Below are positions 47,490 through 60,400 of a DNA stretch of 64,000 nt, piece by piece. The DNA comes from Neonectria sp. B-13 (taxonomy: Eukaryota; Ascomycota; Sordariomycetes; Hypocreales; Nectriaceae): the NCBI GenBank assembly GCA_002682825.1, contig NOKP01000012.1, forward strand, positions 434,001-498,000, read 5' to 3'. The translations under genes were made by a program, and so were the position numbers. How positions within the stretch are numbered: position 1 is the first letter of the stretch; every line of letters starts with the position of its first letter. A model generated the notes under the pieces. That model made no database searches. It was not told the origin of the DNA and saw nothing but the letters and a program-made list of their open reading frames with translations.

Positions 47490-49008
47490 TTACAGCGCAT
47501 CAGCCTTGACGTTGTCCGCTTCCTGCACAGCATGAATCTCATCATCCACACTCTCCAGAAGCATCTTCTCGTCCCAAGAAGGCTGCCATAAAAGCTTATA
47601 CACGTTGACAGGAACAAGCTTTGTACTACACCGCTTATTAGTTCTCTGTGCGCGAAAGCGTGCAAGGGAGGTGTATGCCTATGGGTTCCCATGATCCGCA
47701 CTATTTGAAGCGGGACTCCCAAACATTCAGCGGCCATCTCATCGCTGGGCCAGGTGTGTGGCTTCGGCTCCTCCACCAGCCCAAGAGCATAAAGGCGCTC
47801 GGCAAGGCGTTGCATAAAATCCCAACTCGACGTCTTGTGGGCCACTGCGAAGTAGTAGCCGTCTTCGCCGTTGGGTACTGTCATTTTCAGCAGTATATGC
47901 TCCGTGAGCAGGCCATAAAGGGCTGTTATGTCCGAGATATGCGCTGCGGCGGGGCTCTGTTATCCGGTTATTATCTTCGTTTGGAGGAAGAACGCCACAG
48001 CACCCAGGTATGCGGAGAGCTTTTCCAGATAATTCCGACATACGCCTGTGCTAACACGAGGTATGGCTTGGCTTTTCTCCGAACAGAATTACCAGAAGAA
48101 CTTACTCCATTCGTATCAAATCGGTGCACCAGTTTGTTCTTGATGCTAGCTCTGATGAATGTTGGGAAGGCAATAGACAGCTTCTTACACTCACCCATAC
48201 CTCTACCATCTATCACACACTTAGCATCCTCAAGCTTGGCGGGTCGCAACTTCTTAGATGAACTTACAAACAGCTGGCACTACAATAATGAAAGTCGTTA
48301 CACCGTGTGATTTGCCTTCTTCGATGACTTTGGTATCGGTCTTCTCATATCATTAATATGACGTTGTCGGGTCTTAGTGATATGAAAGGAATGAATGACT
48401 TACCAGTCGAATGGGGTGATTTGCTGCTATCTTCTTCTCCGTCTCAAAGATAGGGTCAGTATCTTTCATCTCCTCGGACGGCCAGCCGGCTTCTGGGGCA
48501 AACGCAGTTGTTCCCGAGGTCTAATTCGAGATTAATAAAGTATTGAATGGGATGAGATCTTCATTGGCTCACATGAATGAAGTAGGTTTCATTCCCAGTT
48601 ACCTTACGACGCTGGCCAAGGGCTTGTATGAGATGAAATACGATGTGGGGATCGTGAGAGTTGGCCGTGTGTAGGATGATATCAACTAAGACAACGTCAG
48701 TTTGGCAAAAGTCTAACTTCCTCTGTGAACGCACTCTCATTGCGAAGCACGGCTTCCTTTGCAGCCCTTTCATTTGCAACATCGACCTGAATCACGTTGA
48801 TCCCCAACTTTGCCAGGCTTTCCACTTGTTCTTCCGAACGGACGGCAGCGCTGAGGTTGACTGACTTGATCGGACCGGTACGAGCGATGAAGTCTGCAAG
48901 AATGGAGCCACCGCTAAGATGAGGTTAATGTATTGCTAAAAGTTCGGGCTCTAACCCGGGGTCATACATGTATCCGGCGGCGCCGGTGATGAGTAGATTC
49001 CGGGTCAT
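47490..49008 (-). CDS. NAD-dependent epimerase/dehydratase-family protein (atypical SDR)
   Basis: Many short exons on the minus strand. The start MTRNLLITGAAGYI joins GGSILADF across an intron, giving the Rossmann GxxGxxG dinucleotide loop. Next exons give NEIDIILHTANSHD, NETYFIHV-TSGTTAFAPEAGWP, GVTTFIIVVPAVYGRGMG (split at Tyr) and IASIK-type helix text ending RFDTNG. A longer intron leads to SPAAHISDITALYGLL, then VPNGEDGYYFAVAHKT and WPSDEMAAECLG. The last part, TKLVPVNVYKLLWQPSWDEKM, ends with TAA at 47490. All joins but the last close in phase with GT..AG. The final join, between the AECLG region and TKLVPV, lacks a GT donor; a GC..AG intron or a frameshift is needed. The family reduces or isomerises NAD(P)-bound carbonyl/sugar substrates; the substrate here is unknown. 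It is divergent from a Zn2Cys6 regulator 340 bp away. Confidence 0.78.
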
Positions 49009-49348
49009 GATGCTTGTAGAGAGGAACCAACTCTTGGTGTTGTACGGAGTCTTCTTGATTTCTGAGCCAGAGACATGGAGCCCAGTGTTACTTATAACTC
49101 GACTCTGCAGTGCCTTGAGCCCCGAACGGGTTTCCGAGCGTATCCAGCATCTCAGTCCGTGTGTTCCAAGTGCCTACGACAGCCAATCAGGTCATTGGTG
49201 TTGTAGAGTGGGGACGCCGCTTGGCGCTGGACGGAATCCCTCGCGATTCCGCCGCGAATGAGGCTCGGATTTGTCATCTCACATCATCCGCCCCATCTGT
49301 CGATGGCCATGTTGTCAACATCTTGCCAAATTACACTGTACCTAAACC

Positions 49349-51799
49349 ATGGAATTCCGCGGAAATCATGCTGTGGAAGGACCCACGAATCGCCCACCGA
49401 TCGCCCGTCGTTCAGTAAGCTTCATGTAAATTGTGGCATCCTACCCTTACTAATGTTAGCCGTCATAGTGCGACTACTGTCGAGCTCGGAAGGTGAGGGC
49501 CTTGAATTTCGGGCATTGCCGTCGTCGTAAAACGGGATGAAGGGTTTGACAGCTTACTATTGGACAGATCGGTTGCGACAGAGGGTCGCCTTGTTCGAAC
49601 TGTATCTCGGCCAGGCTTAATTGTACTCACAGCACAGTGGCGTCTAATACGACGACGCCCAGGCAGAGAGTGTTAGTTTCAGCACAATAGTAAGTTTCCC
49701 TGACTTGTACCTTTTCAAAGCCCTCTTTATCAGACTCCCACAAAGTACTCACATGTCATTCGGCCCCAAGTGAAAAGAAGCTCGATGGCATCACGAAGGG
49801 CATTGACGACATCAAGCATCTATTAACGGGACGCAATGCCACCTCAGAGGCTAAAGAGACTGAACTTGATTTCGTACCACATGACATCTCATGTGGTTCG
49901 GCAAAGCCCTCGACTAGCCACCAACCTATCCTTCTCGGTGATGGCGAGCATCCATCATGGGACCACTCAGCGTATATCATCGAATTTGTCAAGTGTGTGA
50001 TGGAGTTCGCGGACCCAAACGAACTCCCAAGCGGCACAAATACGGTTCTTTCGTCATTGAAAACCCTTGTGCAGAGTCTAGAACACTCTGATGACACTCG
50101 CAACTTCGCTCTCACCGAGACCAAGGCTGCGAGAAACCAGACCGGCACTCCTAATATGCCACCTCTGGAGGCTGCCGTAGCGGTATTGAGGTGGGTGAAT
50201 GGTTTGTTTCCTGGGTCGTAAACAAATCCATAGGCATCATGAACTTCCCTAACACACCGTCTTAGCTCACGAAGAACATCCCAGAGTCGCGTGGATCTCT
50301 CACATCCTGCCTCTTCAGATGTTTGCGGACATCTGCACGAAGGTGTATCTTGCAATTGAAGAGTACACCGAGGTGGACTTCATTCTTGCCAACGGTTACT
50401 TATCGTACATATTTGCCGCACATGTTGCTATATCGGGAGCTCAGAGCTACCTAGAATACTGTGGCACTTGTCGGGACAATGTCCATGCAGCTCTTTCCAG
50501 GCTGCCTCTTATCTTGCCTGCGTCTATGGAGGTCATTGCCGTATTGATTATTGGGGTGTGTATGCCGTGTTGAAGTGTGGGGAGACTCACTAATGAACAC
50601 TGCAGACGCTCAACGCTCTCGAACGTTCCGACGCTTCCATCGCCTGGACACTCATGTCAAATGCCTCAGATCTTTGCCAAAGATTAAACTATCATCGCCC
50701 AGGTGTTCGCAGACAACCCGACCAACCAACACGACTAGCTATGGAACATTTGTTTTGGACTCTGTATCGAATAGAAAAGGCGCTCTCGCTTCGGCTCGGA
50801 CGGCCATCCACCATTTGTGATGCTGATATCACACTGCCTCTTGTTGAGGGTATACGACTTGCAAGACTTGCGAAACTTCAGGGTAGGGTTTATGACCGAC
50901 TATACAGCCCAAATAGCGTGGGCACTTTGGCATGCGAGCGAGCCCAGGTGGTTGAAGAGCTTATTGGAGAGCTACGAGTACTAATCAGGGAAACACATCA
51001 TGACGGTTTGGTAAGTCTACTTTGCCGCATTTACTCGTGACAACTACTCACAAGTGCTTGAAGTCTACCAGATCGGAAACGGGTCCGATGCGAGTCGTCT
51101 ATCTACAATGCGAGCTAGTCTACCAGTCTTCATTGCTTGGTTTAATTTTGCAGGCTGCTTCCGCTACAGTTGACTCTTCAGACTCCACTCCAGAAATTTG
51201 CATTGCGGTCGCTCGCGATATCTTGGAAATTTATCATCAATGCATTATGATCCTTCGCAGCTGCAAAAGCGATCCACTGGTTATATCAAAATACTTTGAC
51301 TGGTTAGTTATGCATCTTGCAACCTTTCCTACTCAAACAGGGGACCATCCTAACTATTTCCTTCAATAGGTCCATCCTTTACACGCCTTTCGCCTCATTT
51401 AGCATCCTTTTCACGCGCATCGTCCAGCTATCAGACTTCGATGAGTTAGCTCGCCTAGAAAGCTTCGCAGACTCAATGGAGCCTGTGGACGATTCTTCGG
51501 TGTCGACTGCTTGCCCCTACCAACTTTACCGGCTTCTCTGCCAAGCTGCCCGGCTCTACACTCAAGCGAAAGCTGCCTCGTCGTCGACAGGTAACACTCT
51601 GGCTCACAGTATTCCTGAATTTCCAGGCGGATTCGATTTCACGACTCTTGGGTCGAATCCGGGAGATTCAACACAGGACAGTTTGGAGGGCAGCAACTCT
51701 CACGCGTATAGACTGGATGATTGGCATTCAAGTACTGAGCAACTGATGAACTGGCTTGATGATGATGCGATGTTTCCAACATCTGTACTTCCAGAGTAA
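49349..51799 (+). CDS. Zn2Cys6 transcription factor, eight exons
   Basis: Exons 49349-49414, 49469-49492, 49568-49689, 49771-50201, 50266-50555, 50606-51010, 51064-51302 and 51370-51799; all phases close to 668 residues. The zinc cluster is split by introns: MEFRGNHAVEG..RRS, then an eight-codon exon CDYCRARK, then IGCDRGSPCSNCISARLNC, giving six Cys in the standard spacing. RVLVSAQYEKKLDGITKGID follows as the linker. The middle homology (fungal_trans) region shows MPPLEAAVAVLRWVNAHEEHP and CQRLNYHR, then HLFWTLYRIEKALSLRLGRPS. The C terminus is acidic (MNWLDDDAMFP). It is divergent from the NAD-dependent epimerase-family gene and may control it; that link is inferred from position only. Confidence 0.9.
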
Positions 51800-52244
51800 C
51801 CGCGTGGTCCTGCGCCTCAAAAGTGCGCATACTCCGGCTCCCAGCCGCCGCCTTCTTTTTCTTCAAGGTTGGTATCGGGAGCTTTAATGGGCATTTATCA
51901 AGACCACAAGTAGGGAGAGAGAAAATGGGACAGAGTAAACAGATCAATCTGTATTTACTAGGGGATAACTAAAGCTAGAAAGGAAGAAAGATAGTGATAG
52001 CTACTGTGATAGATTGTTCGGAGTTAATGGACGGTGAATAAAAGGAGCAAGCATAAAGTAGTGAATTATCAAGAAGTAAAAAGAATGTCCCTCCCATTAA
52101 CTAGGAGGGAGTTTCAACTCAATCCCCAAGTACCGGAAACATCCATGACACTATCTGCGGCATATCTACACCAAAGATATGAACTTAATCGGGCTGAAAT
52201 AATGCATGTACGCATTCGTGGTGGCCTCTCTTTGAACCAGTCCC
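51800..52244. other. Intergenic region between convergent genes
   Basis: About 450 bp, A+T-rich in its middle, with no gene. It should hold both 3' ends (Zn2Cys6 regulator on plus, beta-lactamase-like gene on minus). Confidence 0.5.
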
Positions 52245-54053
52245 TTATCCACTTCGCTTCAACTTCGTCTGCGCGTGAGGGAACTCCAAGCCGACGGCGC
52301 TCCCATCCGCATTTAGAAGAAAGTTGAAGCTGGACTCAATGCCAGCAATCGCACCAACCTCTTGCCAAGTGATGCATGTCGGAGTTCCCATATCAGCCGG
52401 AGCACTCTTGTCCTGGAAGACAGCAATGAACTGGTGCTTGGTCTCATCCTGCACATTCGTCGGGTAGATTCTGAAGTCCAGATCCGCGACCTTGATGTCG
52501 AGCTTCTTGGCGACCTCAGCCTTCACATCCACCTTTCCAATGATCAACTTCTCAACCTCCAGCCCCGGCCCATTATCAGTGATGTTGAGAACAGCTATGG
52601 CACCGTGACTTCCCTTGTACGTGCCGACATAGCGGAGTGCTAATTCCTTGGCTGCAAACGCCTGCAGGTAACCAATAGACTCGCTGACAATATCGGCGTG
52701 AACGTTGAGGTCGAGCTTGCGGTCCTTGACGGTGCTGTCGTGCGCAAGGATGGCGAAACCAGCGCCAAAGTCTGGGGCGAGTCCGAAGTAGCTTGCGTAT
52801 TGTCCGATGGTGCCGCTCTTGGTCAACACGTCTATAACAGGCGAGATGGCCGAGGATCCAGCACGGTAAACCTCCCAGGGACGCCCAACACCGTTGCGCA
52901 AATTGGAAGTGTCCGTGTTGGGGTGCAGCCAGCGTCGAGTAACTGCTGGTGGAAGGAGGGTCGACGATAGCATGGAATGGCCGGCCCGAGCAAGGTCCTC
53001 GATCGAACTGACGAGGGAGAGGGCCCTACAATGAACAATTTAGAATAGTCTCAATGAATGAATCAGTATAAAAACTTACCCAGGTTCGCCGATCTGCGAG
53101 GTATTCAGCCTATCAATGGCGAAAACATCGGTCATGCTAGGGGACAAAAGACCACTGGAAGTCATATTCAGAGGTCGTAGTAACGTCTTCTCAAGAACGG
53201 AGGCCCAAGTGTCTTTTCCACCCTTATGTCCCTTTTCCCTCTGCATTGCAAATACGAGGAGCTGAAAAGCGGCGTAAGAAACAACGGGAGTGGTGTCGGG
53301 GAGGAAGACGGGAGACCTCTTAGCAAAGTCGCTCGCAAAGGCTGGTATCAAAGTTAGCGCTTCATATCAGCTATACCCACACCGCAAGAACTCACAATTC
53401 CAGTCACAAGGCTTGCCGATGACACATGCTTGGGCTAAATCATACTGTCAGTATGGTCTGAAGAAAAACAACGAGGATAGTAGCTCACATTGGCGACTTA
53501 GTCCAGACATTTGGCCTGCCAACGACCCAATCGTGACATCTTCCCAAGGGACTGTGAGCGGTCCCTCAATACCAGCCAGCTCTGGAAGGTATTTCGTGAT
53601 GGGCTGCTCCCATTGCTCGCCCTTAGCTGCTAGCCACGCGTAGACCGTGAATACCATGGTCAGGTCACCAACGGGGAACTTTGTGCTCGAAGTGAGATTT
53701 GTGTTGGTAAGAGATTGATCTTCGGGAGAGGTGTAATGATATTGAAAGAAGATAGGATTGTCGTCAAGAGAGTTTGAGCCGCCGAAGAGGACCACGGAAA
53801 AGGAGGTTGTGTTGGGCATGATGTCACCATAGTCCTCGCTGCCGCCGTTTTTGATGAGTTCGTCAAAAACATCGGTGAACTTGGATTCAAGTTGACGGAA
53901 AGCGTCCGAGGACTTGGAAATAGTTGGTGGGGGGTAATATGCACCGATGAGAGGGCATGCCGAGAACGGGATGTCGTCGCTTGCTTGCGTCAAGACTGTT
54001 GGCAAGCCGCTGAACAGCAGTATCGCGACTGGCGAGGAGAATAATAGGCGCAT
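52245..54053 (-). CDS. Secreted beta-lactamase-fold protein lacking the usual catalytic residues
   Basis: Four exons (54053-53489, 53434-53396, 53341-53080, 53025-52245); phases close to 548 residues. A signal peptide (MRLLFSSPVAILLFSGLPTVLT) leads to a serine-beta-lactamase/penicillin-binding-protein fold of the kind found in secreted fungal proteins. At about residue 130, where the family has S-x-x-K (as in SVSKVFTVYALL), this protein has DLTMVFTVYAWL, so both the nucleophile Ser and the Lys are gone. The Y-x-N region is VSYAAFQLL instead of YSNAAFQLL. The third motif area, TKSGTIGQYASYFGL, is kept. The C-terminal beta-barrel-like domain is present. The gene looks intact, so it is probably a non-enzymatic relative rather than a dead gene. 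Zn2Cys6 gene lies upstream on the same strand. Confidence 0.82.
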
Positions 54054-54342
54054 TGTGGCGAAAGTCAAGAGATATGGTCTGGGTAAAGGTAGATATAGAA
54101 GACTGAGTGATTGGAAAGTGATTCTGGGAGTGCTGTGCTGCTTCCTCATTCATATATAGGAGTTCGGACTTCATTATATATTTCGAGCCCCGACCCGTCT
54201 GTGGAGCATCATGTGGTTTGAGGGAGGCTGAGCGACATTGCACGACTAGGGATCAAATCCTCATATTGCGTCAGAGCTTACAGATTAATCTACAGTGGAC
54301 GAGGATAGTTGAGGATCTTACAGGTGTACCCAGCTCTATTTC

Positions 54343-54434
54343 ATATTCCGTGCCTTAATCCGTACGTTGGTTTGTGTCTTAATCCGTGTCCGTGTCTTAT
54401 TCCGTGTCTTATTCCGTATCTTACTCCGTGTCCG
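54343..54434. repeat. Degenerate 12-bp tandem repeat with CCG cores
   Basis: Five to seven imperfect units of the type TCTTATTCCGTG (variants ..TTAATCCGTG, ..TTACTCCGTG, with short CCGTG units between). It lies about 290-380 bases upstream of the beta-lactamase-fold gene's ATG and just past the 3' end of the Zn2Cys6 gene. Confidence 0.7.
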
Positions 54435-54527
54435 CTCTGCTTTTGTGGGTCCTTGGTTGACGGGCTGTGCATGCCGCGTCTATCCTATATACTCCGAAAA
54501 GTCCGCCCATACGCTGTGTACTTAATT

Positions 54528-56570
54528 TCAGGTCGAAAACATGCCTGAGAAGTCAAAAGGATCCGTAAAGAGAAAGGTGCTGACATCAAATTCTGGGCCA
54601 TGGTACCAATCGGAGCCTCCGGCCCAGGCATTTTGGGATAGCATTAAATCGCCGTCCGGAATAGTGTCAGCGCCGATTGCCATTGAGGATGGGCCAGCCA
54701 CCTGTAAATTTGTTGTGGCAGTCGGTTCGGCTAACTGCCGATTGACACGGGCAGAGTACCACTCCTCAAGTCGACTCACACGTCTTGCCAAGTCCTGGAA
54801 AGGGTTATAATCGCCATTCGTAATATCTGCCTCAAAACTAGCCGCTGCCTCAAGCCGGAGAATAATTTGCCGAAGGGTATGAGGCATATCCAGGAGTTTT
54901 CGTAAATGCTGGGTAAATCCCGATATACCACCCTTTGCAGCTATCAAATCAAGTCTGACTGCCAGTGACAGGCCACAGTATATGACTATCCAACCGATGT
55001 TTGACATTGCACCCTCTTCACCCTGTGGCAGGACAAGTATCATGCTTATCAGAGAGTGAGCTGCAGATATACTAGAAGCAAGCCAGTTCACGAGCGACGC
55101 TTGATTTTCTGATTCGTTCTGGTTGTCCTGAAACTTGTCAAGCCCAAACGGAGTGCCTCGCGGCGATGACTGGCTAAGCAGAAGTTCTAGAATCTGGAGC
55201 TGCAATAACAGAGGAGCTGCGAGAGACGTCATGAGAAAGTAGTATCCAAAATGAGGCAGAGTCGATAACTTACGGCTTTTGCTCAGAGGAAAGGGCAAAG
55301 TGGACTTTATCTCGGCACACTTGCTTGAAATTAGCCGAATTTCGGTCTCAAATTGTCCAGCATCATTGGCGGTTGAAGTCCTGTCTACAAGATCTTCGAG
55401 TTTTTCGGTGAGAGTCTGCAAATGTATGATATAGGCAAGATGTTGATCCGTTTGGTGTTGATTCTGGAGAGCAAGATGCTCGCAACACCTTAAGATGTAA
55501 GGCGTAAAAGAGAAGTGGCGGGATTTTTGAAGTAAAAGGGATGAACTAGGAAAGCTGTTAGTACGGGCTGGACAGAATTTATGGTCTCAATTACTTGGAG
55601 GATAAGTAGTACACGCCAAGTAGCGTTCTCATTTCATCTGGACCCCAGTCCGGCTCATTCTTATCCTTGCCACCGTCGACACCCCAAAGCTTTGGCTTTC
55701 TAACTCAACGTTAATATCTTGTCGTAAGAGAGGGAAAATGCCACTCATACCTGGGTCTATCCAGTCGCAAATCGCAGGCGATGCTAGTGGCAAGATGAAG
55801 ATGCTGTGTGTATCTCTTGGGTCGAGGCTGATAGTGTGCCCTGCAATATTTGAGTAACGAGGCTTCACCTTATGGAGCGGGTATCGACCTACCAAGCCAA
55901 GTGAATAAGAAGTCCTTGCAACAAATCGATATCGTTGATATTACCACGGACCATTCTTACTGCTATCACTTGATTGAAGAGACTGCCTAGTGCCTTTTGA
56001 TTGTGCGGTTCTGAGTGGGAAGCAGCTGCCAGAGCAGCCAGACATGTACATGGCCGCTCCCTGTTCAACTCAATGACTGAAAACTCTTTGGGCAGCACGA
56101 CAAACGGACAGTATTGGGTCATCCTTGTTCTGAACCACTCGATAAGTTTGCTAGCAGTCTCGATGGATATAATCCCTCTTTCGAAAGGGTCAAGTGATGC
56201 ATGTCTGTTAATAATATCGTTGGGTTCCATGGGAGTTGGAGCTGAAGGTGAGGCACGCAAACTTGAAGGTGATTTAGAGACTCTGTTGGATCTTGTTCTT
56301 ACTTCCAACCTGTGTGTTGGTCTGTCAATACTCCGCATGACTAAAATGAATAAGACTCCTGTTCGTGTGAGGTAAAGCTTACCTCTGCTGGCTAGCTTTA
56401 GGGCGGCGGCGAGCTAGAGTAAAGATGCACTCTTTGCCGAGCCGCAAACACCGGTCGCAAATCTCCGAATCCTCGTCCTTGTCACAGCGGATTTTCGCGT
56501 GAATACACGTCTGGCACGTTTTCCGCACGTAGCCGCTAGATGAAGGCTGAGGCCTATTTGATGTACTCAT
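54528..56570 (-). CDS. Zn2Cys6 transcription factor
   Basis: Start at MSTSNRPQPSSSGYVRK. The zinc cluster is CQTCIHAKIRCDKDEDSEICDRCLRLGKEC. The first intron's acceptor is best placed so that SQQR joins LEVRTRSN, which closes phase. Further exons give the typical mid-region LIHLAW-AHYQPRPKRYTQHLHLA, then CDLRLDRP-RKPKLWGVDGGKD and DWGPDEMRTLLGVYYLSS. After the next splice come LLLQKSRHFSF and a long helical domain (IIHLQTLTEKLEDLVDR). The C terminus is acidic and aromatic (FLFTDPFDFSGMFST). The exon series stays in frame, so the gene looks intact. It is immediately upstream of the beta-lactamase-fold gene on the same strand and divergent from the dynamin-like gene. Target genes unknown. Confidence 0.85.
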
Positions 56571-57372
56571 TATGCTGGGGGCTCGGACAATATGGATGCG
56601 TGACGTGAACAAGAAAGCCTCCAAGTTGCAACAACAATCCGCGGCTCTAGAGAGTCTGGGGGTGAGATGACATTACTAATCCCATTCACCGGTTGATCTA
56701 CGGAGCGGACCGAATGGAATCTTGGTGTGTCTCTCTCTAGGGTAGGTCAACTGCCCATTTTTATTATTTTTAAGGTGCGACACACATCTTGACATCCGAC
56801 AGGGTCACTGAAGTGAGTGACGAGTTTCTTCATGAAGAAATACTCTAATACTTCACGTAATGTGTCAACTTACTTGGTAATGAATTAAAACCATGTTTAC
56901 TACAGCAAACACCGAACTCTACAATCGCAAGGCGGATAAGACGGGAAAGCGTGAGTAGCGTGGACGGACCTGCTCATCTGGTAGCACGTCTGAGTTCGTT
57001 AAAAATGGAAGTCGATTCAGCTCCAGTAAGAACGATTGTTCAGGGAATAAAACGAGTTAAGGAAACTGAACCAGCCACACCACTTGTCCGACGTGCTCAC
57101 ACAAAGACGGCACCGGCGCTGAGCCTCTGACAGATGCAGCCACGGACGAGACCTGCATCGCTGACGGGCGCTTACAAAGTCCGCATGATACGCCCAAAGG
57201 GTAGATTTATATGGGTACGGGGAAATAACCTTGCTAGCTCTGTGAGTGCGACCTAACAGCAGGCTAAAACAGGAGAATGTTGCATTACAGCTGTGTCAGG
57301 TTGGCGTGGGCGTTAACTACCAACAAGCCAATCAAATCTGCCCAAGATCAGGGGCGCATCTTCTTGACTAGA
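56571..57372. other. Divergent promoter region
   Basis: About 870 bp between the Zn2Cys6 gene and the dynamin-like gene, transcribed away from each other. No gene seen. Confidence 0.55.
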
Positions 57373-57378
57373 TATAAA
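57373..57378 (+). promoter_or_regulatory. Candidate TATA box of the dynamin-like gene
   Basis: TATAAA about 70 bases upstream of the ATG at 57445. Confidence 0.45.
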
Positions 57379-57444
57379 GAAAGACGCTCTTCAGTTAATA
57401 TTGGTTTCGCTCGTAGTAGCACACGCTCATCTCATCCCATCGCC

Positions 57445-60400
57445 ATGGCACATATCACTCTCGATTCAGAAGTAGTTGGTGAGCTGAACAATGCCGAGAC
57501 CCAAAAACTCTTCGATACTGCCGATAAACTGTCTTCGTTAGGTGTCGGCCGGATCGTCAATCTCCCTCAGATCATTGTCGTTGGGGAACAGTCTTCTGGA
57601 AAGTCGTCTGTCCTTGAAGCCATCTCACACGTCCATTTCCCCGTCCACGGAGGCGTGTGTACCCGCTTCGCGACGGAGTTGGTTCTCTGCCCAGGCAGTC
57701 GCCGATGTGTTACTGCAACAGTCCGGTTCGCCGACAAGGCCAAACCAACGCAAACATGGCAGGTTGCCGACTTCGACCAAGCTGACATCGACAGCGTCAT
57801 CGGTGCCGCCAAAGGACACATGGGCATCTCTGATACTGGCCGAGGTTTCTCCAAGGACGTATTGCGTCTGGAGATCGAAGGCCCTGAGATGTACCCTCTT
57901 ACACTAGTTGACCTCCCCGGAATCTTCCACAACCCGACCGAAAAGCAATCAGCCGAGGGGATAACAACTGTCATGGAGCTAGTGGAGAGCTACATGAAAG
58001 AGAAGAATAGCATCATCCTGGCAATCATCTCCGCCAGTAACTCGCTCGCCAACCAAATCGTCATGCAGGAGGCGGCGAAGCACGATCCTGCCAAAGAGCG
58101 CACTCTTGGAGTCATCACCAAGCCGGATCGTTTGCACCCCGGATCTGGCGAAGAACATGAATACCTTCAGGTCGCACGAGGCCGGGAGACGGTCAACAAC
58201 TTGAAGCTCGGTTGGCACGTGCTGCGAAATCGGGCGGACCATGAGAGAGATCTTGATACCCGTGACTCAATTGAGACGCAGTTTTTCAAGTCGGGTGCGT
58301 GGACTTCTATCCCTGCAGCAAACCGTGGCATTGCTGCGCTACGAAAAAGACTCAGCCGAATTCTTTACGACCACATCAGAAAGAGTCTGCCGACAGTTCT
58401 CGACGACATTCGGGAAAAACTGTCCGACCGAAGAGATGAGTTGGGCAGATTGGGACAGCCGAGACCCACGTCACAGCAGATGAGAGAGTACCTTATAGGC
58501 ATTGCCGGGCGTTTCCAGGGACTAGTACGCGACGGCATTCAGGGTCATTACAATGACCCTTTCTTTGGCGGCTTGAACGGGAGGGACAGAAAGCTCCGTG
58601 CCCAGCTGCGGAATTTCAACAGAGCGATTCGGCATGTGCTGCTTGTCCATGGATTCCAGAAGATTATACAGCACGACGAGGAGAGTCCGCCACAGCGGGA
58701 TATGCCTAGGTACCTCCAAGAGTTTGTCGAGGAACATCCATACAACCTGCCCGAGCCTCAAGTTGTCACTTCGTCAGAGTTGGTTGCTCAGCTAGAGTGT
58801 CAAGCAGCCGCAAACCAGGGCACCGAGTTTCCAGGATACGCCAACATGGAACTTGTTATCCAGCTATTCCAGGATCAGGCTCAGCCATGGCAGTTTATCG
58901 CTCAGTTGCATCTTGATCAAGTTACGGACACTGTCAAAGGCTTCGTTTGTCGAGTTTTTGAGCACATCATTGGACCATCTAACACGAGCAGCACGACGGA
59001 CGCCATCCTGTCTAAATATGTGGACCCATTCTTCAACAAAAGAGATGAAATACTTACAGCCAAGCTTCAAGAGCTTATTCGACCATTTCAAGAAGGCTAC
59101 CCACTGGCTCTTGATGCAGACTTCTGTGAGGCCATGGGAGAAAAGTCTGCCCAGCAACCCACAGGCTCCGTCGGAGACGTCGGCAACCTTCAGCAGCAAA
59201 TTCAGAAGCTGGCGATCCGACAGGACAGCAAACAGCTTGGAGCGGAACACATCATTGATACCATGCAGACCTTCTATGATGTAAGCACCCAATATGCCTG
59301 ACAGGACTCAGGACGAACTGCGCTGACCTCTTCAAGATGTCGTTGCGGACATTCACAGACAATTTGATTAACCTCGCGATCGAGAGCTGTCTAGTTCGCG
59401 ACCTACCTTGTATTATTACCCCTGGTGACGTGAGCAGTATGAGCGATGAAATTTTGAGGGAGCTTGCTGCTGAGCCCAAGGAAGTTTGCGACTACCGATC
59501 ACAACTCCATGAGGACATCAAGCTGCTAGAGCAAGGGCTCGAACACTGCCGCCAATGCAAGCCGAGAACATCACCAGGTTAGTGTGACTTGGATCGATGC
59601 TATGCGACAAATCTGACCATCTCCATTATTCAAGCAGTTGATTTAGTTGGACCACCACGAACGCCTCGACAACAGTCCACTAAAGACTCCAGGAGTATCA
59701 GTAGGCAATCACGTTGAATTTCAGCTCGTGCAGCACTGACAATCATGAAAGCTCCCTCTAATCAGTCAAAGCCACCCGACAATACAAAGCCTGGCACCTC
59801 AAATACAGTGCTCACACTGAAGCAGCAGCCAGGCCAACATCTGCATATGACTGCGCCTACCAGAGAGACAACAAAAACACCAGAGTCTGCTAAGCAAGCC
59901 CATAAGGTCAAGGCCACTTCCCCTGCCAATATCACCAGCTTGTTCTCCATCCCAAGTACAGCCGGTGGTGGCTCCTCGACCAGTATTTTTAGCAAGACGT
60001 CAACGGAATCTGTGGGCTCAACATCATCACGCGCGTCAACTCCAATAGCGAATATGGGTCTTTTGGCTGGCCTTGGCTTGGAAAAGTCGTCTGAAAACTT
60101 GCAGGAGAAAAAGGACAAGGAATCCGGATACCCAGGCCATGTCAGCGATCGTCCCTCTGTTCTTGGCCTGCAAAACCCATTTGCGTACCTGGCACAGAAA
60201 ACAGAAAAGACACCTGGAAACCCTGCATTCAGCCAGACTTCCTCTTCTGTGCCACGTACGAAAATGGGTTTTGCGTTCCTGGCACAGAAAACTGAAACTA
60301 CACCTGGGACCCTTGGATCCAGCCAGGCTTCCTGTTCTCTATTTGGTACACCGCCGCTTGCAAACTCCAGCGGCAGCGTGGCCACTCCAGCGTTGGCTTC

